Origin: CAZTTH01 sp964615975
GTDB lineage: Bacteria > Verrucomicrobiota > Lentisphaeria > JABSQK01 > JAJFLO01
DNA length: 64,000 bases
NCBI GenBank assembly: GCA_964615975.1
Contig: CAZTTH010000001.1
Coordinates: forward strand, 62,001-126,000
Reading direction: 5' to 3'
Below, in pieces: positions 1-7,115 of this stretch (position 1 is the first letter of the stretch; every line of letters begins with the position of its first letter). Position numbers and translations under genes: made by a program. Under the pieces are notes generated by a model. The model ran no database searches. It was not told the DNA's origin and was given only the letters and a program-made list of their open reading frames with translations.

Positions 1-505
1 GTTCGAGTGAAATTTCGAAGGTTTCGTAAAAAAAATCAATGAAACGATCAACTTGCGGCACCGATGTTGAGCCGATGAACAACAAATCGCTGCGGGCATT
101 GATGACAAATGGAATACCCACCAAGGTTGGCGGCATCTGTTCGATCAGCCGTTCCGCAACGGTCTCCCTGACCTCTTTTTTCTGGCGGCGATTGAGATAG
201 GTCATCTTGCTTTCACGCAGCAGTTTGAGTTCAGATAACTGGCATTCAGCGCGAAATAGGGAGGGGGGGATTTTGCGATTGGCGAGGCGTAAATGCAAAT
301 GGGTAAATCCGCCGGTGATGGCGGTGTCATCATTGATCTCGATCTCTAGGAGATGGCGACCACTGACCCAACCCACTTCGAGGTCTTCCTTAAGGGCTAG
401 AAGAGAGGTCCCCTTTCTGGCATCAAATCGAGCCCATTTATCCGCGGGCAGGTTGGTTGGCATATGGCAGATAGTCAATGGTATGGATCCTTTATCGAAT
501 GGCAT
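1..505 (-). CDS. RdgC-like recombination-associated protein (partial, 3' end cut)
   Basis: I translated this reading frame by hand. It opens with ATG at 505, preceded by an AAGGAAA ribosome site about 7 bases upstream, and stays open to the window edge, giving 168 residues of the N-terminal part. Residues about 85-165 contain a helical segment with ECQLSELKLLRESK, then RRQKKEVRETVAERL, then a beta segment ending in LLFIGSTS and an amphipathic VDRFIDFFYETF. This order resembles RdgC-type proteins, which bind duplex DNA and modulate RecA-dependent recombination, especially the shorter forms outside gammaproteobacteria. The assignment rests on recalled similarity. The C-terminus is missing, so domain completeness cannot be judged. 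The neighbouring TfoX-type gene diverges from it. Confidence 0.55.
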   Translation of the reverse strand, partial: MPFDKGSIPLTICHMPTNLPADKWARFDARKGTSLLALKEDLEVGWVSGRHLLEIEINDDTAITGGFTHLHLRLANRKIPPSLFRAECQLSELKLLRESKMTYLNRRQKKEVRETVAERLIEQMPPTLVGIPFVINARSDLLFIGSTSVPQVDRFIDFFYETFEISLE

Positions 506-732
506 ATTTACATTTCCTTATTTTTACCGGGAATAAATCCGCTCCGGCAGGGCTGTCGCGATCTTAAGCTTGATTCATCATTACAATTCACATTACCAAT
601 GACCGCTTAATCCAGAGAGATTAATGGGGTATTCCGCTATAGATAACTATTCAATTCAGGAGTAATGTGAGGCGCTGATATTCTCATGTTAATTGGAATT
701 TGCAAGTCATACCCAACCGGAAAATTGATATT

Positions 733-1074
733 ATGGCTTTTAACAACGATCTTGCTGAACTGGTTAGAAAAATCCTCTCAGGGCAAATCAGGGTAGTGGA
801 AAAGAAGATGTTTGGCGGCGTTGGGTTCCTGGTTAATGGCAATATGATTTGCGGCATATTGCGGGAAGATTTGATTGTGCGAATCGGATTATCAAACTAT
901 GAGTGGGCATTGCAGCAGACCGGAGTTCGTCAATTCGATATAACTGGACGGATAATGAAAGGGTGGATCATGATCTCCCCGGCTGGAATAGAGGACAAAA
1001 ACAGCCTGAAAAGATGGACAGATATGGGGGTTGACTTCGCCTTAACTCTACCGCCTAAGGAATCAAACCATTAA
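733..1074 (+). CDS. TfoX/Sxy N-terminal domain protein
   Basis: A protein of 113 residues. The core KKMFGGVGFLVNGNMICGI followed by LIVRIG and a C-terminal GWIMISPAGI is the usual TfoX N-terminal domain pattern. Gammaproteobacterial TfoX/Sxy is a competence co-regulator, but stand-alone TfoX-N proteins in other phyla have no established function. I chose ATG 733 (MAFNNDLAEL) because family members begin close to this position; an in-frame upstream ATG at 700 would add 11 unconserved residues. No strong ribosome site is visible at either start. The gene overlaps the convergent phosphatase gene by 4 bases at its stop codon. The only possible competence partner in the window is pilT at 51602, far away. 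Confidence 0.7.
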   Translation: MAFNNDLAELVRKILSGQIRVVEKKMFGGVGFLVNGNMICGILREDLIVRIGLSNYEWALQQTGVRQFDITGRIMKGWIMISPAGIEDKNSLKRWTDMGVDFALTLPPKESNH

Positions 1075-2489
1075 AGATGCGAGAGTACCACAATTGTTTG
1101 ATCGTCTGTTTGAGGGGTCGAACCGGAGTAGACTTGGATGGAAGTTAAAAGATTGGTGGCTGTGATCTTCGGATCGATTCCTTGTTTACTGAATTCCGAT
1201 TTGATCCGTTCCAAGCCGAAATCCATTTCTTCGTGGTTGCGTGCGTCGGTAATGCCATCGGTAAACATGAGAATGGATGTATTGGGTTGCCAGATGAATG
1301 CAAAGGTGTCGTAATGAATACTCTCGTCATCTGGCGGTAATAAGCCCAGTGCTGGTCCATCGGGGCTAATCACTTGAACTTCTCCATCTGCCTGGCGGAT
1401 CAACAGTTCCGTATGACCGGCACGGGCGTATTCCACCGTGCTGTCGCGCTTATCAATCAAACAACAGGCGAGAGTAACAAAACGAGCCTCATCAGTATCT
1501 TTATAAAGATTGCGATTCAATTCGGTCAGCAAACCCTCCAGATTATCCTTGTAGCGGCCAGCATTGGCACGAACGAAGACACGGCACATAGACATGATCA
1601 TACAGGCGGAAACCCCCTTGCCGCTGGCATCAGCGATCAATACCATCAAATAATTTTCATCGACCTCAATGAAGTCGTACATGTCGCCGCTTACTTCAGT
1701 AGCTGCCCGGTTGATTCCGAAGATTCCGAACCAATCGCTTTGCGGCGCGGTTTTGGGTAACAGGGATTGCTGGATGTTACGTGCCAACTGAAGTTCTTGT
1801 TTCAGCCGATGCTGTTCATTGATTTCTTCATTGATGTGGAAAAGTTTGACGTAAAAAATGATTTGATTTGCCAGGCATTGCAGTAAAAATTGATTTTCAG
1901 TGGAGAAAATCGCATTCACCTGTTTGCGATTGATGGCGCAGATCAAGCCACCCTTCCCCTCGTCGATAGACAGGGGGATGGCCATCAACGACCGCAGATG
2001 AGTCTCGCTGTTATCAGTAGCGGTCATCGGAAAGTCAATTAATAGAGGTTGCCCGGTTTTGAGCACCTTGCCTAACAGGGGATCATCGGCATCGATGGTT
2101 TCATGATCGAGAGCTGCATGGATTTGATAAAACTCCTCTGCATGCCCGGACTGAGTATATTCCTTGCCGAAGGGAATAGATTCACCGTTTTCGGTCACCA
2201 TACGCAGTTTACCAGTCGCGTCATATAGATATATGCGAATATAGCGGGCGCCAATGATGGTTAGAAGATGATTGGCTAAATAGCCCAACCATTCACCTTC
2301 GTTCCTGCAATTAACCAGCCGTTGAGAAAATTGATCGAGGTAAGAAATGAGATCATTGTGATCCTGATTTGCTTGAATCAAGGTTTGTTTCAAGGCAGCG
2401 GTACGTTGTGTGATATGGTAGATATATATGACCAGTGCGATTGCTGTCAAGGTGATTAAAATGGAGTAAGGAATCATCAACTTTGCCAC
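1071..2489 (-). CDS. membrane-anchored GAF / SpoIIE-type PP2C phosphatase (RsbU-like)
   Basis: A protein of 472 residues. Residues about 4-26 form one membrane helix. A linker helix and a GAF-like sensor domain follow at about 50-215. The C-terminal PP2C/SpoIIE domain starts near 240 (QLARNIQQSLLP) and contains SGDMYDF, LIADASGKGVSACMIMSM, YARAGHTELL and MFTDGITDARN. The conserved Asp residues that bind metal are present. In the RsbU family such enzymes dephosphorylate an anti-sigma antagonist in a partner-switching pathway, so a GAF-sensed signal would change sigma-factor activity or another output. No anti-sigma kinase or STAS gene lies nearby, so the target is unknown. The gene runs in the same direction as, and downstream of, the aldolase gene, 78 bases apart. 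Confidence 0.88.
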   Translation of the reverse strand: MAKLMIPYSILITLTAIALVIYIYHITQRTAALKQTLIQANQDHNDLISYLDQFSQRLVNCRNEGEWLGYLANHLLTIIGARYIRIYLYDATGKLRMVTENGESIPFGKEYTQSGHAEEFYQIHAALDHETIDADDPLLGKVLKTGQPLLIDFPMTATDNSETHLRSLMAIPLSIDEGKGGLICAINRKQVNAIFSTENQFLLQCLANQIIFYVKLFHINEEINEQHRLKQELQLARNIQQSLLPKTAPQSDWFGIFGINRAATEVSGDMYDFIEVDENYLMVLIADASGKGVSACMIMSMCRVFVRANAGRYKDNLEGLLTELNRNLYKDTDEARFVTLACCLIDKRDSTVEYARAGHTELLIRQADGEVQVISPDGPALGLLPPDDESIHYDTFAFIWQPNTSILMFTDGITDARNHEEMDFGLERIKSEFSKQGIDPKITATNLLTSIQVYSGSTPQTDDQTIVVLSHL

Positions 2490-2567
2490 GTGTTAAACCT
2501 TGTTGGATAACGAGATTAACATCATCAGGTTTTCAATATCCCTTATGATTTTATGATCATAGTTCCA

Positions 2568-3641
2568 TCAGGCAATTGTTACTTCAGGGCATAGATAAAC
2601 ATCCTGAATTGAATTGAGAATTTTTACTCCTTCATTCATTGGACGCTGAAAAGCTTTTCTCCCGCTAATCAATCCCATCCCACCGGCACGCTTGTTGATC
2701 ACAGCAGTTGCTACGGCTTCGGCAATGTCATTCTTTCCGGATGGTCCGCCTGAATTAATCAAGCCGATTCGCCCCATGTAATTATTCACGACTTGATAGC
2801 GGCACAAATCGATCGGATGATCAGAGCAAAGCGAGGTGTACATGCGCTGATCATATTTACCATAGCCCTTTTGCACGGCATTGATGGCTTCGAAGCCACG
2901 GTTGTTTGTCGGCAGCTTTTGCTTGATAATGTCGGCTTCGATGGTAACTCCCAAATGATTTGCCTGACCGGTAAGATCAGCACTGGTGTGGTAGTCGACA
3001 TTGTTTACCTTGAAGCCATTGCTGCGAGTGTAACACCAAAGTATGGTCGCCAGTCCTAATTCATGCGCTAGTTGAAAAGCGGCGCTGATTTCAGTAATCT
3101 GGCGGGTACTTTCAGGAGAGCCGAAATATATCGTCGCGCCAATCGCGACTGCTCCCATGTCCCTGGCCTGTTCGGTGAAGCCAAAAAGAATTTGATCATA
3201 TTTATTGGGATATGAGAGTAATTCATTGTGATTAATCTTCACGATGAAGGGTATGCGGTGTGCGTATTTACGTGCAACAATACCTAATACCCCCAATGTC
3301 GATGCGACGGCATTACAGCCGCCTTCGAGCGCTAACTTTACGATGTTTTCAGGATCGAAAAATTCTGGATTTGGAGCAAATGATGCACCAGCGGAATGTT
3401 CAATGCCCTGATCCACCGGAAGTATCGAAAGGTAACCTGTGTTTGCCAGACGCCCATGAGCGAATAAACTTTGCAAGCTTCTGAGAACGGGTGGGGTACG
3501 GTCGCTAGGTATAAAAATGCGGTCGACCCAGTCTCCGTCAGGAATATGCAATTGTTCTTTGGGAACACATGAACATTGGTGTGTTAATAAATTATCGGCT
3601 TCTTTCCCTAATAAGTTTTCGATATCTGAAATTGTCATCAT
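2568..3641 (-). CDS. fbaB: class I fructose-bisphosphate aldolase (DhnA/FbaB type)
   Basis: A protein of 357 residues matching the DhnA/FbaB class I aldolases that cleave fructose 1,6-bisphosphate through a Schiff base in glycolysis and gluconeogenesis. Visible family features are the N-terminal ILPVDQGIEHSAG segment, GGCNAVASTLGVLG, PFIVKINHNE with the candidate lysine, ATIYFGSPES, the long TNNRGFEAI segment and the phosphate-binding end LINSGGPSGKNDIAEAV and GLISGRKAFQRP. The length fits the bacterial FbaB form rather than the short archaeal form. The ATG at 3641 is followed by a second in-frame ATG; an AAGGAG site lies 11 bases upstream of the first. It diverges from the repeat-protein gene across a 256-base AT-rich region. 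Confidence 0.93.
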   Translation of the reverse strand: MMTISDIENLLGKEADNLLTHQCSCVPKEQLHIPDGDWVDRIFIPSDRTPPVLRSLQSLFAHGRLANTGYLSILPVDQGIEHSAGASFAPNPEFFDPENIVKLALEGGCNAVASTLGVLGIVARKYAHRIPFIVKINHNELLSYPNKYDQILFGFTEQARDMGAVAIGATIYFGSPESTRQITEISAAFQLAHELGLATILWCYTRSNGFKVNNVDYHTSADLTGQANHLGVTIEADIIKQKLPTNNRGFEAINAVQKGYGKYDQRMYTSLCSDHPIDLCRYQVVNNYMGRIGLINSGGPSGKNDIAEAVATAVINKRAGGMGLISGRKAFQRPMNEGVKILNSIQDVYLCPEVTIA

Positions 3642-3828
3642 CGGATAATGCGCTCCTTGGACATTAAAATTGCGGTCATAAGGTAATTAATAATTTTGCG
3701 GTGGTTAGAGAAAGCAAAGACTATAGTTAATTATGATTGATATTAAAGTTTAAGCGCCAAAAATTTATTCTTTTTTATCAATCTTTATTTTTTTTTTAAT
3801 GATGGCAAATTAAGTCAATTAATTAGTT

Positions 3829-3846
3829 GTGAGTAAATCGACTCAC
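3829..3846. repeat. short perfect inverted repeat upstream of the repeat-protein gene
   Basis: GTGAGT and ACTCAC flank a six-base spacer (aaatcg). It lies about 52 bases before the ATG at 3898, after an AT-rich tract with a run of more than ten T. It could be an operator or a hairpin in the leader. No function can be assigned from sequence alone. Confidence 0.35.
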
Positions 3847-3897
3847 GGTCATTATTTAACACTCAAACCTCAAAAGAATTATACAAGGAGAATCATT

Positions 3898-4758
3898 ATG
3901 TTTGTCAATGTAAAAACATTAACTAAGATTGCGGTCATGTCATTGGTCATCACTTTGGGAACCTCATTAAAGGCGATGGATGGCTCTTTCCCATTGCAAT
4001 TATCCTTGTTTTCTCCGATTTCCATTGCAGGTGATGATACCGCAATCCATGGCTTGCGAATCAACTTTATTTATGGTTCGAATAGCGATGTGACTGGCAT
4101 AGATATTGGATTAATTAATCGTACCAACGACAATTTTTCTGGGTATGGTTGGGGGCTGATCAACTATGTTGGAGGTGACATTAGCGGCGGTTTTCAGGAA
4201 GGGTTTTTGAATTGGGTTGAAGGCAGTGTTAATGGCGGTCAGGCTGGACTTCTCAATTTTACTCATGGGGATAATCATCATCAATTCGGTTTGTTAAATT
4301 GTACTCGTGGTACCAATCACAACCTGCAGGTGGGGTTGCTCAACCATACTGGGGGTGATGCGCATTCCCAATTCGGATTTTTAAACTGCAATGCTGGCAG
4401 CAGTGATGGCGGTCAGTGGGGGATACTCAACATCACTCGTGGTGATTTTTCCGGTGGTGCTCAAGGGGGAATATTGAATTGGACAAATGGCAGCATTCAT
4501 GGTGTACAAGGTGGCTGGTTAGGAGGCTACATTGGCGGAGATATAACCGGAGCTCAATTTAACGGGTTGGTTAATTTTTCAGATGCGGTAAATGGCGCGC
4601 AATGTGGGGTGATAAATGTGACCAATTCACTCAAGGGATTTCAATTCGGATTGATCAATTTCACTAGAGATTTTGATGGGTTGCAAATTGGTTTGGCTAA
4701 CATTGCCACGAATAGCGATATGTTGAAATTCTTCCCCTTTGTCAATGCAGCCTGGTAA
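3898..4758 (+). CDS. secreted protein of GLxN-type repeats (LA_2272-like surface repeat protein)
   Basis: A protein of 286 residues. I chose ATG 3898 because AAGGAG lies 7 bases upstream and the reading then begins with a signal peptide (basic MFVNVKTLTK, hydrophobic IAVMSLVITLG, likely cleavage near LKA-MD). An upstream in-frame start would lack these properties. The mature protein carries about 14 imperfect repeats of 15-21 residues centred on G-hydrophobic-hydrophobic-N, such as IDIGLIN, GQAGLLN, HQFGLLN, LQVGLLN, GAQCGVIN, GFQFGLIN and LQIGLAN. The pattern resembles the LA_2272 surface repeat proteins known from Leptospira and other phyla, whose function is not established. A strong terminator follows at 4807, so it is probably monocistronic. 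The aldolase gene diverges upstream. Confidence 0.7.
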   Translation: MFVNVKTLTKIAVMSLVITLGTSLKAMDGSFPLQLSLFSPISIAGDDTAIHGLRINFIYGSNSDVTGIDIGLINRTNDNFSGYGWGLINYVGGDISGGFQEGFLNWVEGSVNGGQAGLLNFTHGDNHHQFGLLNCTRGTNHNLQVGLLNHTGGDAHSQFGFLNCNAGSSDGGQWGILNITRGDFSGGAQGGILNWTNGSIHGVQGGWLGGYIGGDITGAQFNGLVNFSDAVNGAQCGVINVTNSLKGFQFGLINFTRDFDGLQIGLANIATNSDMLKFFPFVNAAW

Positions 4759-4806
4759 TATTTCCAATTACTTGATCCTTAAATTTTATCAATCCAACAC
4801 CTTATC

Positions 4807-4846
4807 AAGGGGCAGTATCATTCAGGATACTGTCCCTTTGATTTTT
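4807..4846 (+). terminator. Rho-independent terminator after the repeat-protein gene
   Basis: A 13-base-pair stem (4807-4819 with 4826-4838) has one G-U pair and a six-base loop, and is followed by TGATTTTTAA. It lies 48 bases after the stop codon and is the clearest intrinsic terminator in the window. Confidence 0.8.
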
Positions 4847-4995
4847 AATCAGCAACGGGTGTATACTTTAATCATTGATTTCCCCTAGACTGCACGCCGT
4901 CGAATTTTCGAATGCCGCCATTTTAATCAGACTGTTAATTGTGCGATATTTTTCTAAAACCTTATCGGGTACAGTAATAATTGGTTGTTTTTTCC

Positions 4996-5024
4996 TTCAC
5001 ATCGATCTAAGCAGCATTTATAAT
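4996..5024 (+). promoter_or_regulatory. sigma70-type promoter for the ABC-2 permease
   Basis: TTCACA at 4996-5001 and a perfect TATAAT at 5019-5024 are separated by 17 bases. The predicted transcript would start about 25 bases before the ATG at 5056, leaving a very short leader with no obvious ribosome site. The preceding terminator fits a new transcription unit starting here. Confidence 0.55.
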
Positions 5025-5055
5025 TTTAACTATCGAATCTTATCGAATTAAAAAA

Positions 5056-5853
5056 ATGTTGAATTTTATCCTAACGGTCCAAGCGTTAACGGGCAGGGAG
5101 TTACTCTTATTCTTTCGTCAAAAAAATCGACTTGTTGGCGCATTTTTGCAACCCCTGATTTTTTGGTTGTTAATGGGGGCGGGATTTAACTCTTCATTTC
5201 AACCTTTGGCCAGCCATCAGTATCAAAACCGCTACTCCGACTATTTCTTTCCAGGAGTAATCGTCATGGTGATCATGTTTACTGCGGTGTTTTCAACCAT
5301 GAGCCTGATCGAAGATCGCAAGCACGGTTTCATGCAGGGTATATTAGTTGCACCGGTATCCCGCTATGCCATTGTATTTGGCAAAATTTTAGGCGGGACA
5401 CTTTTAGGCATGATTCAAGGGATATTTTTTCTCTTATTACTTTTGACCCCATATTTGGAATTGACCCTGACTTTTACACACTTTCTCCAGTTGTTGGGAT
5501 GGATGTTTGTGATGGGATTTGGTTTGACGGGACTGGGATTTGCCATTGCATGGAAAGTTGATTCAACTCAGGGATATCACGCCATCATGAGTGTATTTCT
5601 TTTTCCCTTATGGATTTTTTCCGGGGCATTATTTCCGGCGGAGGGCACACCATGGTGGATGAACTGCATTATCGCAATAAATCCTTTAACCTATGGGGTG
5701 CAGTTAATTCGGGGCTGTTTTATTGACACCGGCGTTACCATTGGCGCAACTGCCGGAATTCCCAATATGACAATGACTTTTGGCAGCGCATATATGCTTG
5801 TATTCGGACTTGCAACTCTGTATTTTTGCACTCGCTTGATTGCGCGTGGATAA
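5056..5853 (+). CDS. ABC-2 type transporter permease
   Basis: A protein of 265 residues with about six hydrophobic helices. The ABC-2 family pattern is clear: an N-terminal amphipathic stretch (RELLLFFRQKNRL), a first helix with PLIFWLLMGAGF, the central DYFFPGVIVMVIMF and SLIEDRKHGFMQGILVAPVSR segment, and FPLWIFSGALFPAEGTPWWM followed by INPLTYGVQLIRG. Such permeases pair with a separate ATPase to export drugs, polysaccharide or other substrates, or serve in cytochrome or copper maturation. No ATPase gene is adjacent; the only ATPase in the region (10898) belongs to the MacB-type system. The substrate is unknown. Confidence 0.88.
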   Translation: MLNFILTVQALTGRELLLFFRQKNRLVGAFLQPLIFWLLMGAGFNSSFQPLASHQYQNRYSDYFFPGVIVMVIMFTAVFSTMSLIEDRKHGFMQGILVAPVSRYAIVFGKILGGTLLGMIQGIFFLLLLLTPYLELTLTFTHFLQLLGWMFVMGFGLTGLGFAIAWKVDSTQGYHAIMSVFLFPLWIFSGALFPAEGTPWWMNCIIAINPLTYGVQLIRGCFIDTGVTIGATAGIPNMTMTFGSAYMLVFGLATLYFCTRLIARG

Positions 5854-5884
5854 AGTCTTGTATCTGTAATCGAGTAATTGTATT

Positions 5885-6064
5885 ATGGTCGATAAAAAAA
5901 CTAGGCCTCATGTCCACCATAAACAAAAAAACTTCAGCCTGATAAGCAGGTTGGCAATGGCATTAGGCATCAGAAGGCGGACAATCAAAAAATTTGTCTT
6001 TGCCTTGGGGATGGTCATCCTCATCTTGTTCTGCACTTTAATATTTAAACTACAATGGTTATGA
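5885..6064 (+). CDS. small basic single-pass membrane protein (hypothetical)
   Basis: A 59-residue frame that I translated by hand. The first 36 residues are strongly basic (MVDKKTRPHVHHKQK, then GIRRRTIKK) and are followed by one hydrophobic helix (FVFALGMVILILFCTLIF) and KLQWL before TGA. The positive-inside rule predicts a cytoplasmic N-terminus. It starts 32 bases after the permease stop codon and could be co-transcribed with it. The ribosome site is weak. I recognise no family. The composition is more protein-like than random, but a 59-codon frame can occur by chance. Confidence 0.45.
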   Translation: MVDKKTRPHVHHKQKNFSLISRLAMALGIRRRTIKKFVFALGMVILILFCTLIFKLQWL

Positions 6065-6135
6065 TTGCGTTCCTCCACATATCCATTCTCTAGTTAATTA
6101 AGGGATTTCTATTAATGCCTTAACACGTAACAAAT

Positions 6136-6876
6136 ATGTCAGATTTTAATCGCTTGCCCAGGAACCAGACTTATGCCCAATCCTTTCTGCCGTTCATCTT
6201 GCCCTATTTGTTTTACACGGGTGTCGAAATTTTTAATAGTCTGGGCTTCGCTTTGTGGGTAATACAACTGATGAAGCTGGTACTGGTGGGTAGCGCCTTA
6301 TGGTTTTATCGACGAAATTACTCAATCGGTCGCATGCATTCATCAGATCTGGTGGTAGCGTTCTTAGTGGCACCTGCACTGGCTGTCATTTGGGTTTACC
6401 CGCTGAAATTTTTCCTCTCATTTGATCTCAACAGATCGCTTCCTTTATCTCTGAATATGATTGATCAGCAGGAGTGGTATTTTATGTTACGATCATTCAA
6501 TTCAATTATTTTGACCCCATTTTTCGAGGAGTTATTTTTCCGGGTATATCTTCTCCAGTTATTATTCCATGCGGGATCAGATCAATCTTTATCATTACGC
6601 GTTTGGTTTCCTCGATTAGTATCCCTTCTTGACCAAAAGCCGGATAATCTTGATCGTTTGCCTTTTTCATTATTAAGCGTGGTTGGGACAACCTTTTTAT
6701 TTGCCATCGGGCATGGAGTAGCTTCCTGGTTTTCAGCCATTTTATACTTTTCCCTCGGCCATTATTTATATTGGCGAACCCAATCCCTTTGGACTCCGGT
6801 ACTAATCCATGGATTTACTAATTTAATAATCGCCTATCTGGTGCGATATGCGGACCTTCAATTTCTATGGTTTTAA
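6136..6876 (+). CDS. CPBP family glutamic-type intramembrane protease
   Basis: A protein of 246 residues with about seven hydrophobic segments. The catalytic motif FFEELFFRVYLLQLLF (EExxxR) lies near residues 133-148. The two later conserved motifs are visible as FAIGHGVASWFSAILYF and WTPVLIHGFTNLIIA. CPBP (CAAX protease and bacteriocin-processing) proteins cleave or protect membrane-associated substrates. The N-terminal layout, four helices before the EExxxR motif, recalls the PEP-CTERM-associated CAAX-protease-related group, which would fit the TIGR04073 gene at 13746, but no exosortase gene is present in the window. The substrate is unknown. It is 71 bases downstream of the 59-residue frame. 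Confidence 0.82.
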   Translation: MSDFNRLPRNQTYAQSFLPFILPYLFYTGVEIFNSLGFALWVIQLMKLVLVGSALWFYRRNYSIGRMHSSDLVVAFLVAPALAVIWVYPLKFFLSFDLNRSLPLSLNMIDQQEWYFMLRSFNSIILTPFFEELFFRVYLLQLLFHAGSDQSLSLRVWFPRLVSLLDQKPDNLDRLPFSLLSVVGTTFLFAIGHGVASWFSAILYFSLGHYLYWRTQSLWTPVLIHGFTNLIIAYLVRYADLQFLWF

Positions 6877-7115
6877 ACCTTCATATTGCTGAGTTGTTAT
6901 CTTACTCCGATCGGATATTTTGATTTCTCAGTCTGGTCGATGAAACTATGAAGCTATGTGGTCAGTCATAGGTTGTCATAACAAATCCATGACGAATAGG
7001 AGAGAGTGTTAAAATTGATAATTTGAGCGGACTCCTTGATCGAGTTGGATCGAATTGTCACTTCAGTGTCGCCTATGGATGCTATTACTGATCTAAAAAG
7101 CAAGAATTTATCAGC

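Noticed and set aside
207..536. Open frame of 109 codons on the + strand
   Set aside because: It lies opposite the RdgC-like frame, which has a ribosome site and family-like sequence; the + frame has no recognisable pattern.
1374..1760. Open frame of 128 codons on the + strand
   Set aside because: It is antisense to the SpoIIE-type phosphatase domain, whose motifs are clear.
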